64,000 nt of DNA, from assembly GCF_900258035.1 (NCBI RefSeq), contig NZ_OGTP01000017.1, positions 62,001 to 126,000 of the forward strand. The letters are read 5' to 3'. The notes under the pieces were generated by a model. It was not told where the DNA came from, searched no databases, and saw only the letters and a program-made list of their open reading frames with translations. The stretch comes from Caballeronia novacaledonica. Its GTDB lineage: Bacteria > Pseudomonadota > Gammaproteobacteria > Burkholderiales > Burkholderiaceae. Shown here in pieces: positions 42,068 to 51,270 of this stretch. Numbering within the stretch: position 1 is the first letter of the stretch; the number at the start of each line of letters is the position of its first letter. The position numbers were made by a program, and so were the translations under genes.

Positions 42068-43261
42068 ATGGCCTCGTCCGTTCACGCTTCGTCGCTGCCG
42101 GTTCATCAAGCGCGCAACGCTGCGCTCGCGTGCGCCGTCGTGCTCGCGGTGGCGCTCGGCGTCGGCCGATTCGCCTTCACGCCGCTGCTCCCGCTGATGC
42201 TGAAAAGCGGCGCGCTCGATATCCGCCACGGCGGCTGGCTCGCATCGGCCAACTACGCGGGCTATCTGATCGGCGCGTTGTCGTGCGCGGCGATCCGCAT
42301 CGATCACGCGCGCATGGTGCGCCTTGCGCTCGTCTGGACGATCGCGCTGACGCTCGCGATGGGCGTCGTCCATGTCTTCTGGGTGTGGGCGGCCATACGC
42401 TTCGCGGCGGGCGTGGTCAGCGCGTGGGCCTTCGTGTTCGCGTCGCAATGGGGCTTGCGGCGGCTCGCCGAACTCGACGCGCACGGCCTCGGCGGCGTGA
42501 TCTATGCGGGACCGGGCGTCGGCATTGTCGCGACCGGCTTGCTCGGCGCGGCGGCCGCGGCGCTCGACGTGCCCGCGCCCTGGGTATGGATCGGATTCGC
42601 GGTCTCGTCGGGCGTGGCGGGCGCGCTCGTGTGGAAGACGCTCGTGCATCACGCACCGGCGACGCGTGCTCGCGCGAACGCCGCCGATCGCGCGGCGGCC
42701 GCATCGACGCACGTCGATTCGATCGGGCTCGTCGGCCTCTATAGCCTCGCGGGGTTCGGCTATATCATCACCGCGACGTTTCTTCCCGTCATCGCGCGAC
42801 AGGCGTTGCCGGGCTCGCCCTGGCCCGATCTGTTCTGGCCGGCGTTCGGGCTGGCGCTGATCGCGGGCGCGCTGATCGCCGCGCGGCTGCCGCTGTCGTG
42901 GGACAACCGGCTGCTGTCGGCGGCGTGCTATGTCATTCAGGCGCTCGGCATACTGCTCGGCATCGTGTTTCCGAGCGCGCTCGGCTTCGGCATCGGCAGC
43001 GCGCTGCTCGGCTTGCCGTTCACCGCGATCACCCTGTTCGCGATGCGCGAGGCGCGCCGGTTGCGCGGCGAAGCCGCCGCCGGCCTGATGGGATACGCGA
43101 CCGCCGCATACGGGCTGGGACAGATCGCCGGTCCACTCGTCGCGGCGCCGATCGCCACGCATACGGGAACGTTCTCCATCGCGCTGTGGATCGCGGCGGC
43201 GGCGCTCGCGCTCGGTGCAGTCGGACTGATCTTGCTCGGCATGCGCGGCAAGCAGCGATAG
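42068..43261 (+). CDS. YbfB/YjiJ family MFS transporter
   Basis: A 397-residue, 12-helix protein of the YbfB/YjiJ (MFS_4) family. Signature segments are ALGVGRFAFTPLLPLML in helix 1 and GGWLASANYAGYLIGAL in helix 2. Substrates of the family are poorly known. ATG 42068 was preferred over an in-frame GTG at 42038. It is divergent from a LysR gene, so likely inducible. Confidence 0.82.
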   Translation: MASSVHASSLPVHQARNAALACAVVLAVALGVGRFAFTPLLPLMLKSGALDIRHGGWLASANYAGYLIGALSCAAIRIDHARMVRLALVWTIALTLAMGVVHVFWVWAAIRFAAGVVSAWAFVFASQWGLRRLAELDAHGLGGVIYAGPGVGIVATGLLGAAAAALDVPAPWVWIGFAVSSGVAGALVWKTLVHHAPATRARANAADRAAAASTHVDSIGLVGLYSLAGFGYIITATFLPVIARQALPGSPWPDLFWPAFGLALIAGALIAARLPLSWDNRLLSAACYVIQALGILLGIVFPSALGFGIGSALLGLPFTAITLFAMREARRLRGEAAAGLMGYATAAYGLGQIAGPLVAAPIATHTGTFSIALWIAAAALALGAVGLILLGMRGKQR

Positions 43262-43264
43262 CAG

Positions 43265-43303
43265 GATCGTCCTATCCGCGCGACGGGGCCGCGTGTCAAA
43301 GTC
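43265..43303. promoter_or_regulatory. Upstream element shared with second GNAT gene (copy 1)
   Basis: GATCGTCCTA (43265-43274) and GTGTCAAAGTC (43293-43303) recur at nearly the same spacing upstream of the GNAT gene at 63507. The pair starts 67 nt before GTG 43332. It may be a common promoter or regulator site, or inherited duplicate DNA. Confidence 0.5.
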
Positions 43304-43331
43304 GCAGGCATACTCTCACGTGGAGCATGCC

Positions 43332-44204
43332 GTGTCCGCCGCTGAAACATCCGCGCTTCTCTATCGCCCCTTCACTGCCGGTGACATCGCCGCCGCGCAC
43401 GCGCTTTCGGTCGAAGTCAAATGGCCGCATCGCGCCGATGACTGGCGCTTCGTGCTCGACGCCGGGATGGGTTTCATCGCGCAGGACGGCGAGCGTGTGG
43501 TCGGCACCGCGCTGTGCTGGACCTATGGCGACGATGGCGGATCGCTCGGCATGGTGATCGTGGCGCCCGACTGTCAGGGCAAAGGCATCGGCCGCAAGCT
43601 GATGGCGTTGTTGCTCGACGCGCTCGGCAACCGAATCACCGTGCTGCACGCGACGCCTGCGGGCGAACCGCTCTACGCCAAGCTCGGCTTCGGACGCATC
43701 GGCGCGATCCATCAGCATCAATCGGCCACTTTCGACGTGCCCGTCATCGACCCGCCCGAAGGCGAGCGGCTGCGCGCGATCGAACCGGGCGATACGCGGG
43801 TCATCGTCGATCTGGCATCGCGCGCGGGCGGACTCGACCGAAACGCGCTTCTGCCCGCGCTGTTGAACATCGCGCGAGGCATCGTGCTCGAACGCGATGG
43901 CGAATTGCTCGGCTTCTCGCTCATTCGCGCGTTCGGGCGCGGTCACGCGATCGGGCCGGTGGTGGCCGTCACCGCCGGTCAGCAGCACGCGCACCGCGCG
44001 CAAGCGCTCATCGCGCATGCGCTCGCGACGCTCGAAGGCACGTTCACGCGCATCGACACGCCGGAGGAAAGCGGTCTGTCGGACTGGCTCGAAAGCATCG
44101 GGCTCGAACGCGTGGATACGGTCGTCAAGATGGCGCGCAACGGCACGCCGCCGCACGACGCATCCGTCGCGCAATTCGCGATCATCAATCAGGCGCTGGG
44201 CTGA
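43332..44204 (+). CDS. GNAT acetyltransferase, two-domain
   Basis: A 290-residue protein with an N-terminal GNAT domain (MVIVAPDCQGKGIGRKLMALLLDAL, the acetyl-CoA loop, about 72-97) and a C-terminal second domain (GxxRAFGRGHAIGPVVA). It is paralogous to the partial gene at 63507. GTG 43332 was chosen from the GTGGAG site before it and by alignment with the paralogue; a GTG at 43293 would lie inside the shared upstream element. The ghrA gene follows after 4 nt, so it heads the forward catabolic operon. Confidence 0.8.
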   Translation: MSAAETSALLYRPFTAGDIAAAHALSVEVKWPHRADDWRFVLDAGMGFIAQDGERVVGTALCWTYGDDGGSLGMVIVAPDCQGKGIGRKLMALLLDALGNRITVLHATPAGEPLYAKLGFGRIGAIHQHQSATFDVPVIDPPEGERLRAIEPGDTRVIVDLASRAGGLDRNALLPALLNIARGIVLERDGELLGFSLIRAFGRGHAIGPVVAVTAGQQHAHRAQALIAHALATLEGTFTRIDTPEESGLSDWLESIGLERVDTVVKMARNGTPPHDASVAQFAIINQALG

Positions 44205-44208
44205 CACC

Positions 44209-45135
44209 ATGACGATTCTCTATAAAGCCGATCCCGAACGCGGCCGTCAATGGGCGCAGCACTTCGCGCAAAAAGCGCCGGACGTGGCGTTCCGCGTGTG
44301 GCCCGACATCGGCGATCCCGCTGCCGTGCGCTATCTCGCCGCGTGGCAGCCGCCCGCCGGCGTCATGCAAACCTTCCCCAATCTCGACGTGATCTTTTCC
44401 GTCGGCGCGGGCATCGATCAATTCGATCTGTCGGGCGTGCCGCCGCATGTCGCCGTGGTGCGGATGACCGAGCCGGGCATCGTCGAAGGCATGGTCGAAT
44501 ATGTGACGCAGGCGGTGCTGACCCTTCATCGCGATCTCTTCGATTACGCCGCGCAGCAACGCGAGCGCGTATGGCGCGAGATGCCGGTGCGCGCGGCATC
44601 GACGCGGCGTGTCGGTGTGCTCGGTCTCGGCATGCTCGGCATGGCGGTGCTGAAAACGCTGCGTCTGTTCGGATTCGACTGTGCGGGCTGGAGCCGTTCG
44701 GCGCATGAGATGGAAGGCGTCGAATGTCATGCGGGCATCGAATCGCTCGATACGTTCCTCGCCCGCACCGACATTCTCGTGTGCCTCCTGCCGCTCACGG
44801 ACGCGACGCGCGGGCTTATCGGCAAACGTGTGTTCGGTGTGCTGCCGCGCGGCGCGTCGTTCATCAACGTCGGGCGCGGCCCGCACGTGATCCAGCAGGA
44901 TTTGCTCGATGCGCTCGACAGCGGCCATCTCCATGCCGCGATCCTCGACGTCACCGATCCCGAGCCTTTGCCGCCGGCGCATCCGTTCTGGACGCATCCG
45001 CGCGTGCGTCTGACGCCGCATATTGCGAGCGCGACGAGGCCGGAAAGCGCCGTCGATGTCGTGCTGGAAAATCTGCGCCGTCATCGCGCGGGAGAGCGCA
45101 TGATCGGCGAAATCGACCGGACGCGCGGCTACTGA
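44209..45135 (+). CDS. ghrA: Glyoxylate/hydroxypyruvate reductase A
   Basis: A 308-residue D-2-hydroxyacid dehydrogenase. It has the NAD(P)-binding loop GVLGLGMLGMAVLKTLRLFGF, the catalytic Arg in NVGRGPHV, Glu in DPEPLPPAHPFW and His in TPHIAS. It matches GhrA in length and in motifs, and should reduce glyoxylate or hydroxypyruvate with NADPH. It follows the GNAT gene by 4 nt. A hairpin (45150-45174) comes just after its stop. Confidence 0.85.
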   Translation: MTILYKADPERGRQWAQHFAQKAPDVAFRVWPDIGDPAAVRYLAAWQPPAGVMQTFPNLDVIFSVGAGIDQFDLSGVPPHVAVVRMTEPGIVEGMVEYVTQAVLTLHRDLFDYAAQQRERVWREMPVRAASTRRVGVLGLGMLGMAVLKTLRLFGFDCAGWSRSAHEMEGVECHAGIESLDTFLARTDILVCLLPLTDATRGLIGKRVFGVLPRGASFINVGRGPHVIQQDLLDALDSGHLHAAILDVTDPEPLPPAHPFWTHPRVRLTPHIASATRPESAVDVVLENLRRHRAGERMIGEIDRTRGY

Positions 45136-45149
45136 ACGCTGCGTCGGAC

Positions 45150-45174
45150 GCGCGCAGCACAAAATGCTGCGCGC
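45150..45174. terminator. Hairpin after ghrA
   Basis: Perfect 10-bp arms (GCGCGCAGCA and complement) around a CAAAA loop, 14 nt after the ghrA stop. T-tracts occur downstream (45194-45217) but not immediately after the stem, so termination may be partial or Rho-assisted. Confidence 0.6.
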
Positions 45175-45199
45175 CCTCTGAAAAACGCCGCGATTTTGC

Positions 45200-45222
45200 T
45201 TTTTGGCGATTTTTTTGGCGAT
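45200..45222 (+). repeat. Tandem TTTTTGGCGAT repeat, possible regulator site
   Basis: Two copies of TTTTTGGCGAT (45200-45210 and 45212-45222), a 12-nt period, lie about 80 bp before the aminotransferase gene. AT-tracts with a period near one helical turn could bind the Lrp-family protein encoded next in the operon. This is a positional inference. Confidence 0.35.
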
Positions 45223-45298
45223 GCGCGCGATGCCGCTCTGCCGATAGTATGAAACGGTCAAGAGCCATTCCGCCCCTTCGCGAAGAGAGAGCCGCATC

Positions 45299-46708
45299 AT
45301 GTCGATCAAGTCGCTTGTCGAGTCCGACCGTCAACATCTGATTCATCCCGTCGTCAGTTATCGCGCGCATGAAGCGCGCGGCGTCACCGTGCTCGATTCC
45401 GCCGATGGCGTGTTCCTGCGCGATATCGAAGGCAAGCAGTTGCTCGACGCTTTCTCGGGCCTGTGGTGCGTGAACACGGGTTATGGGCACGCGAGCATCG
45501 TCGAGGCCGCCGCGAAGCAAATGGCGAAACTGCCCTACGCCACGAGCTATTTTCACTTCGGCTCCGAGCCCGCGATCGAACTCGCCGCGAAGCTCGTCGA
45601 ACTCGCGCCGGCGTCGCTGCAACACGTGTACTTCACGCTCGGCGGCTCGGATGCCGTCGATTCCGCGCTGCGCTTCATCACGCACTACTACAACGCGACG
45701 GGCCGTCCGTCGAAGAAGCATTGCATCGCGCAGCAACGCGGTTATCACGGTTCGTCGTCGATCGGCGCGGGGCTGACCGCGCTGCCCGCGTTCCATCGCA
45801 ACTTCGATCTGCCGCTTTCGACGCAGCATCACATTCCTTCGCCGTATGCGTATCGCAGCGATTACGCCGATGACGCCGCGCTCATCGCGGCATCGGTGCG
45901 GGCGCTCGAAGCGAAAGTCGCGGAGCTCGGCGCGGACAACGTCGCCGCATTTTTCTGCGAGCCGATTCAAGGTTCGGGCGGCGTGATCGTGCCGCCGGCC
46001 GGCTGGCTGAAAGCGATGCGCGACGCATGCCGCAAGCTCGATATCCTCTTCGTCGCCGATGAAGTCATCACCGGATTCGGCCGCACGGGTCCGCTCTTCG
46101 CGTGTGAAGGCGAAGGCGTCGAGCCGGACCTGATGACGGTCGCGAAGGGCCTGACGGCGGGCTATGCGCCGATGGGCGCGGTCCTCATGTCCGATGCAAT
46201 CTATCGAGGCATCGCCGATGGCGCCGATGCATCCGCGGTCATCGGTCATGGCCACACATATTCGGCGCATCCGGTGAGCGCGGCCATCGGTCTCGAAGTG
46301 ATGCGGCTCTATCACGAAGGCGGTTTGCTCGCGAATGGCCAGGCGCAGGCGCCGCGTTTCGCGCAAGGGCTCGACGCGTTGCTCGACCATCCGCTCGTCG
46401 GCGATTCGCGTCATCGCGGCTTGCTCGGCGCGCTCGAACTCGTCGCCGACAAGGAAAGCAAACGCGGCTTCGATGCATCGCTCAAGCTGCCCGACCGCAT
46501 CGCCGCCGCAGCGTATGGCAATGGCCTCGTGTTCCGCGCATTCGGCGACAACATTCTCGGCTTCGCACCGGCGCTGTGCTACACGGAAGCGAACTTCGAC
46601 CTGCTGTTCGAGCGCCTCACGAAAACGCTCGATGACGTGCTCGCGCAAAGCGACGTGCGCGACGCGTTGCAAGGCGGATCGAGCTTCGGTTCCCGCGCGG
46701 CTGCGTGA
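45299..46708 (+). CDS. Class III aminotransferase (omega-amino acid:pyruvate type)
   Basis: A 469-residue PLP-dependent class III aminotransferase. The PLP lysine is Lys283 in TVAKGLTAGY, and the conserved Asp is in FVADEVITGFGRTG. Close family members transfer an omega- or terminal amino group (putrescine, beta-alanine, taurine) to pyruvate. It is followed by an Lrp/AsnC gene and a TtuC-like dehydrogenase, so it probably removes the amino group in this catabolic operon. The substrate is not determinable. Confidence 0.87.
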   Translation: MSIKSLVESDRQHLIHPVVSYRAHEARGVTVLDSADGVFLRDIEGKQLLDAFSGLWCVNTGYGHASIVEAAAKQMAKLPYATSYFHFGSEPAIELAAKLVELAPASLQHVYFTLGGSDAVDSALRFITHYYNATGRPSKKHCIAQQRGYHGSSSIGAGLTALPAFHRNFDLPLSTQHHIPSPYAYRSDYADDAALIAASVRALEAKVAELGADNVAAFFCEPIQGSGGVIVPPAGWLKAMRDACRKLDILFVADEVITGFGRTGPLFACEGEGVEPDLMTVAKGLTAGYAPMGAVLMSDAIYRGIADGADASAVIGHGHTYSAHPVSAAIGLEVMRLYHEGGLLANGQAQAPRFAQGLDALLDHPLVGDSRHRGLLGALELVADKESKRGFDASLKLPDRIAAAAYGNGLVFRAFGDNILGFAPALCYTEANFDLLFERLTKTLDDVLAQSDVRDALQGGSSFGSRAAA

Positions 46709-46751
46709 TAACATCGACCGACCGCCGACATGCGAGACCGACCCCGCCGCG

Positions 46752-47249
46752 ATGAGCACCGACAGCAAGCTGGACCGAATCGATCTGCGTATCCTCTCGC
46801 AATTGCAGAAGCGCGGGCGCATCACGAACGTGGAGCTCGCCGATGCGGTCGGTCTGTCGCCCAGCCCTTGTCTGATTCGCGTGAAGCGGCTGGAGAAAGC
46901 GGGTTATATCGTCGGCTATGGCGCGCAGATTCAGCTCGAAAAGCTCGGCGACGTGCAGGTGGTCTTCACCGAAGTCACACTCGCCGATCACCGCCGCGAG
47001 GACTTCATCAACTTCGTGAATGCCGTGAAGGATGTCGACGAAATCGTCGAGTGTCATCTCGCGAGCGGCGGTTACGACTACCTGCTCAAGTTCGTCACGC
47101 GCAGCGTGAGCCATTACCAGAGCATCATCGAAGGGCTGCTGGAGCGTGGCATCGGCATCGAGAAGTACTTCAGCTATGTCATCATCAAGACGGCGTTCGT
47201 GAAAACGCACTATCCGCTCGAAACGCTGTTTTCCCAGCATCATCATTGA
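46752..47249 (+). CDS. Lrp/AsnC family regulator
   Basis: A 165-residue protein with an N-terminal HTH (LDRIDLRILSQLQKRGRITNVELADAVGLSPSPCLIRVKRLE) and a C-terminal RAM ligand-binding domain (VVFTEVTLADHR, CHLASGGYDYLLKF). It lies between the aminotransferase and dehydrogenase genes, so it probably responds to an amino acid and controls this operon. The ribosome site before ATG 46752 is weak, suggesting low expression. Confidence 0.86.
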   Translation: MSTDSKLDRIDLRILSQLQKRGRITNVELADAVGLSPSPCLIRVKRLEKAGYIVGYGAQIQLEKLGDVQVVFTEVTLADHRREDFINFVNAVKDVDEIVECHLASGGYDYLLKFVTRSVSHYQSIIEGLLERGIGIEKYFSYVIIKTAFVKTHYPLETLFSQHHH

Positions 47250-47344
47250 GGCGCGCGCCTCATTCATTCTCAGCACGAATGCACGCACGCGCGTTTTGCA
47301 CGTGCGTGCTTTTTATCGTCGATCATCTTCACGCGGAGTAGCAC

Positions 47345-48409
47345 ATGTCCAGCAAATATCGTATTGCCGTGATTCCGGGCGACGGCATCGGCAAGGAAGT
47401 GATGCCCGAAGCATTGCGCGCGCTCGATGCCGTGAGCAAGCGCTTCGATATCGAACTGGAGTACCGGCATATCGAGTGGGCAAGTTGCGATTACTACGCG
47501 CAGCACGGCCGGATGATGCCAGACGACTGGAAGACGCAACTGCAGGACGCCGACGCGATTCTGTTCGGCGCGGTCGGCTGGCCGGACACCGTGCCGGATC
47601 ACATCTCGCTGTGGGGCTCGCTTCTGAAGTTCCGCCGCGAGTTCGATCAATACATCAACCTGCGTCCCGCGCGTCTCTTCGATGGCGTGCCCTCGCCGCT
47701 CGCGAATCGCAAGGCGGGCGACATCGACTTCATGATCGTGCGCGAAAACACCGAGGGCGAGTATTCGTCGGTCGGCGGCACGATGTTCGAAGGCACGGAC
47801 CGCGAGTTCGTTTCGCAGACTTCGATCTTCACGCGCAAGGGCGCGGAACGCGTATTGAAGTTCGCGTTCGACCTCGCGCAAAAGCGCGAGAAGAAACTGA
47901 CGGTCGCCACCAAGAGCAACGGCATCTCGATCAGCATGCCGTGGTGGGATACGCGCGCCGCCGAAATCGCCGCGCAGTATCCCGAGATCAAATGGGACAA
48001 GCAGCACATCGATATCTTGTGCGCGCGCTTCGTGCTGAGTCCGGACAGATTCGATGTGGTCGTCGCGACCAATCTCTTCGGCGACATTCTTTCGGACCTC
48101 GGCCCGGCATGCACGGGCACGATCGGCATTGCGCCTTCGGCCAACATGAATCCGGAGCGCGATTTCCCTTCTTTGTTCGAGCCGGTGCATGGTTCCGCGC
48201 CGGATATCGCGGGCAAGAACATCGCCAATCCGGTCGCGATGATCTGGTCGGCCGCGATGATGCTCGACTTCCTCGGCGAACGCGACGCACATGACGCGAT
48301 GCTTTCCGCCATCGAAAGCGTGCTGAAGCAAGGGCCGCATACGGGCGATCTGGGCGGAAAGGCCAACACGACGGAAGTCGGCAAGGCCATCGCGCAAATG
48401 CTCGCCTGA
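47345..48409 (+). CDS. Tartrate/D-malate dehydrogenase paralogue
   Basis: A 354-residue beta-decarboxylating dehydrogenase related to the enzyme at 17149 but in a different context. Motifs: AVIPGDGIGKEV, VRENTEGEYSSVGG, NLFGDILSDLGPACTGTIGI and HGSAPDIAGKNIANP. The family oxidises D-malate, tartrate or 3-isopropylmalate-like substrates with NAD+. In this operon, behind an aminotransferase and before a semialdehyde dehydrogenase, it may process a hydroxydicarboxylate intermediate. GGAG precedes ATG 47345. Confidence 0.84.
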   Translation: MSSKYRIAVIPGDGIGKEVMPEALRALDAVSKRFDIELEYRHIEWASCDYYAQHGRMMPDDWKTQLQDADAILFGAVGWPDTVPDHISLWGSLLKFRREFDQYINLRPARLFDGVPSPLANRKAGDIDFMIVRENTEGEYSSVGGTMFEGTDREFVSQTSIFTRKGAERVLKFAFDLAQKREKKLTVATKSNGISISMPWWDTRAAEIAAQYPEIKWDKQHIDILCARFVLSPDRFDVVVATNLFGDILSDLGPACTGTIGIAPSANMNPERDFPSLFEPVHGSAPDIAGKNIANPVAMIWSAAMMLDFLGERDAHDAMLSAIESVLKQGPHTGDLGGKANTTEVGKAIAQMLA

Positions 48410-48425
48410 CTTTCCGGAGACCATC

Positions 48426-49898
48426 ATGACGCAACGATTCGAGTTGGGCGATCTGATTCGCGCCGACAATTTCATCGACGGCAAATGGGTACCCGCCGCG
48501 AGCGGCAAGCGCTTCGCCGTCACCGATCCCGCGACGGGCGATGTCATCACGCAAGTGGCCGACAGCGGCCCCGCCGACGCCCGCGCCGCCACCGATGCCG
48601 CCGCGCGCGCCTTTCCCGCCTGGCGCGACACGCTGCCGAAAGAACGCGCGGCCGTGCTGCATCGCTGGCATGCGCTGATCGTCGAAAACGCGGATGCGCT
48701 CGGGCGTCTGATTTCGCTCGAACAAGGCAAGCCATTCGCGGAAGGTCGCGGCGAAGTGATGTACGGCGCGTCGTACGTCGCATGGTTCGCCGACGAAGCC
48801 ACGCGCATCTACGGCGACATCATTCCGCAGCAGCAGCGTGGCAAGCGCATGAGCGCGGTGAAGGAACCTGTCGGCGTGGTCGCGGCGATCACGCCATGGA
48901 ATTTTCCGCTCGCGATGATCGCGCGCAAGATCGCGCCCGCGCTCGGGGCGGGTTGCACGGTCGTCGGCAAGCCCGCTGAAGACACGCCGCTCACGGCGCT
49001 TGCTCTCGTGATGCTCGCGCATGAAGCGGGCGTGCCGGCGGGCGCGTTGAACCTGATCGTCGCATCGCGCGAGAACGCGCAGGACGCGGTCGCCGACTGG
49101 CTCGAAGATGGCCGCGTGCGCAAGATCACGTTCACGGGCTCGACGCCGGTGGGCAAGTACCTCGCGCGTGAATCGGCGGGCACGTTGAAGAAATTGTCGC
49201 TGGAACTCGGCGGCAATGCGCCTTTCATCGTATTCGACGACGCCGATCTCGATGCCGCCGTCGCGGGACTCATGGCATCGAAATTCCGTAACGGCGGACA
49301 GACCTGCGTGTGCCCGAATCGCGTGTATGTGCAGTCGTCCGTGTACGACAAGTTCGCCGATCTGCTCGCGAAGCGCGTCGCCGCATTGAAAGTTGCGCCT
49401 GCAACTAATCCCGATGCGCAGATCGGCCCGATGATCAACGCGCGCGCGGTCGAGAAGATCGAGCGTCACGTGAACGACGCCTTGAAACGCGGCGCGCGCG
49501 CGCTCACGGGCGGCAAGCGTCTCGCCGAACTCGGCCCGAACTATTACGCGCCGACCGTGCTCGCCGACGCCACGCCCGACATGCAATTGAGCTGCGAAGA
49601 GACGTTCGGCCCGGTCGTGCCGCTCTTTCGCTTCGACGACGAAGCGGAAGCCATTCGCGCCGCGAACGATACGCCGTTCGGCCTCGCCGCGTATTTCTAC
49701 AGCCAGAACCTGAAGCGCATCGATCGCGTGTCGCGTCTGCTCGAATCGGGGCTCGTCGGCATCAACGAAGGCGCGATATCGAGCGAAGCAGCGCCGTTCG
49801 GCGGCGTGAAGGAATCGGGCTATGGACGCGAAGGCTCGAAGTACGGCCTCGACGATTATCTGTCGATCAAATATCTCTGCCAGGGCGGTCTCGAATGA
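48426..49898 (+). CDS. NAD(P)-dependent succinate-semialdehyde-type dehydrogenase
   Basis: A 490-residue aldehyde dehydrogenase. Conserved features are ITPWNFPLAMIARKIAPALGAGC (cofactor), FTGSTPVGKYLA, catalytic Glu in LELGGNAPFIVFDDAD and the nucleophile Cys in GQTCVCPNRV. It matches GabD/SSADH-family enzymes; related semialdehydes (glutarate, methylmalonate-type) cannot be excluded. Its stop overlaps the next start (ATGA), so it is translationally coupled. Confidence 0.85.
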   Translation: MTQRFELGDLIRADNFIDGKWVPAASGKRFAVTDPATGDVITQVADSGPADARAATDAAARAFPAWRDTLPKERAAVLHRWHALIVENADALGRLISLEQGKPFAEGRGEVMYGASYVAWFADEATRIYGDIIPQQQRGKRMSAVKEPVGVVAAITPWNFPLAMIARKIAPALGAGCTVVGKPAEDTPLTALALVMLAHEAGVPAGALNLIVASRENAQDAVADWLEDGRVRKITFTGSTPVGKYLARESAGTLKKLSLELGGNAPFIVFDDADLDAAVAGLMASKFRNGGQTCVCPNRVYVQSSVYDKFADLLAKRVAALKVAPATNPDAQIGPMINARAVEKIERHVNDALKRGARALTGGKRLAELGPNYYAPTVLADATPDMQLSCEETFGPVVPLFRFDDEAEAIRAANDTPFGLAAYFYSQNLKRIDRVSRLLESGLVGINEGAISSEAAPFGGVKESGYGREGSKYGLDDYLSIKYLCQGGLE

Positions 49899-50863
49899 AC
49901 GCGTATCCGATCGAGATCACGTTTCCCGATATCGGTACGCATGCATCGGGCAATGCGGGTGTGCCGTATGTGCATACGTTCGATTCGGGCATCGACGGTC
50001 CGCATGTGATGATCAACGCGCTCACGCACGGCAACGAAGTGTGCGGCGCGATCGTCGTCGATGCCTTGCTGCGTGCCCGGTTGCGCCCGCGTCGCGGCAA
50101 GCTCACGCTCGCGTTCGCCAACGTCGATGCCTACGCGCGCTTCGATGCGAGCAAACCGGATGCATCGCGTTTCGTCGATCAGGACTTCAATCGCGTATGG
50201 ACCGCGCAAGCGCTCGACGACACCTCGCGCGATTCGAGCGAGTTGCGCCGCGCCCGCGCGATGCGGCCTGTCATCGACACCGTTGATCTGCTGCTCGATC
50301 TTCATTCGATGCATGAAAAGAGCAAGCCGCTGATCGTCGCGGGGCCGCTGGACAAGGGCATCGAATTGTCGGCGCGGCTCGGCACGCCCGCGACCGTCAT
50401 CTGCGATGAAGGCCATCCCGAAGGACGGCGCATGCGCGATTACGAAGGCTTCGGCGATTCGTCGAGCAGCAGGAACGCGTTGCTCATCGAATGCGGACAG
50501 CATTGGGAAGCGGGCGCGGTGACCGTGGCGCGCGACGTGACCGCGCGTTTTCTGCTGCTCTCCGGTGTCGTCGAGAAGGATGATTTGCCCGCTGACTGGA
50601 TTCAGCCGTCGCCGCAAGAAATGCTCGTCGTGCGCGTGACGGAACCCGTCGTCGCGAAGAGTATGGACTTTCGCTTCGCGGGCGATTACACCGGCCTCGA
50701 AGTGTTTCCCGAAGCGGGCAGCGTGATCGGCTGGTCGGACGGCGACCCGGTCAGAACGCCCTATGACGACTGCATGCTCGTGATGCCGTCGTTGCGGCAG
50801 TTGCGCCCGGGCGTGACCGTCGTGCGGCTCGGCAAGATCGAACGACGCATTCGATCCATTTGA
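49895..50863 (+). CDS. Succinylglutamate desuccinylase/aspartoacylase family protein
   Basis: A 322-residue zinc-dependent M14-like hydrolase. Ligands and active site: His45 and Glu48 in THGNE, His137 in LDLHSMHE, and general-base Glu199 in LLIECGQH. Known relatives deacylate N-acyl amino acids or amines. In this operon it would release an amine or amino acid from an N-acyl, N-succinyl or similar conjugate. It ends the forward operon, 11 nt from the convergent araC stop. Confidence 0.8.
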   Translation: MNAYPIEITFPDIGTHASGNAGVPYVHTFDSGIDGPHVMINALTHGNEVCGAIVVDALLRARLRPRRGKLTLAFANVDAYARFDASKPDASRFVDQDFNRVWTAQALDDTSRDSSELRRARAMRPVIDTVDLLLDLHSMHEKSKPLIVAGPLDKGIELSARLGTPATVICDEGHPEGRRMRDYEGFGDSSSSRNALLIECGQHWEAGAVTVARDVTARFLLLSGVVEKDDLPADWIQPSPQEMLVVRVTEPVVAKSMDFRFAGDYTGLEVFPEAGSVIGWSDGDPVRTPYDDCMLVMPSLRQLRPGVTVVRLGKIERRIRSI

Positions 50864-50874
50864 AGGCAAAGGCG

Positions 50875-51270
50875 TCAGGCGAGCGTGAACGCAGGCGCTT
50901 GTGCAGCGCGCTTCGTCAAACCGGCATCGAACTCGGCCGAACGCGCCTTCTTTCGCGCGCGCTCGACGAAAGCGCTCGGCGTCATGCCGCACAAGCGCTT
51001 GAAGTGCCGCGCGAGATGACTCTGATCGAAGAAGCCGACTTCCGTCGCGACGACCGAGCCGGGCACGCCCGCGAGCAACAAGGTCTGCGCGCGTTGCACG
51101 CGAAGCTCGCACAGATACTTGTACGGCGAAAGCCCGAATTGCTCGCGAAACACGGTCGCGAAGCGCGATACGCTCAGCGCGGAAAGATCCGCGAGTTGCG
51201 CGAGGCTGACGGTCTTGTCGAAATTGGCTTCGATATAAACGAGCGCGTCGAACAGATTGGCCTGGCTCAT
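50875..51270 (-). CDS. AraC family regulator, HTH domain only
   Basis: A 131-residue protein consisting almost only of the AraC double helix-turn-helix (SLAQLADLSALSVSRFATVFREQFG and ATEVGFFDQSHLARHFKRLCGMTPSAF). There is no separate effector domain, though a short N-terminal extension is present. It is the last gene of the long reverse operon and overlaps the FAD enzyme gene by 4 nt. Being at the distal end, it is probably feedback-linked to transcription of the operon. It may rely on partner protein or constitutive binding. Confidence 0.82.
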   Translation of the reverse strand: MSQANLFDALVYIEANFDKTVSLAQLADLSALSVSRFATVFREQFGLSPYKYLCELRVQRAQTLLLAGVPGSVVATEVGFFDQSHLARHFKRLCGMTPSAFVERARKKARSAEFDAGLTKRAAQAPAFTLA

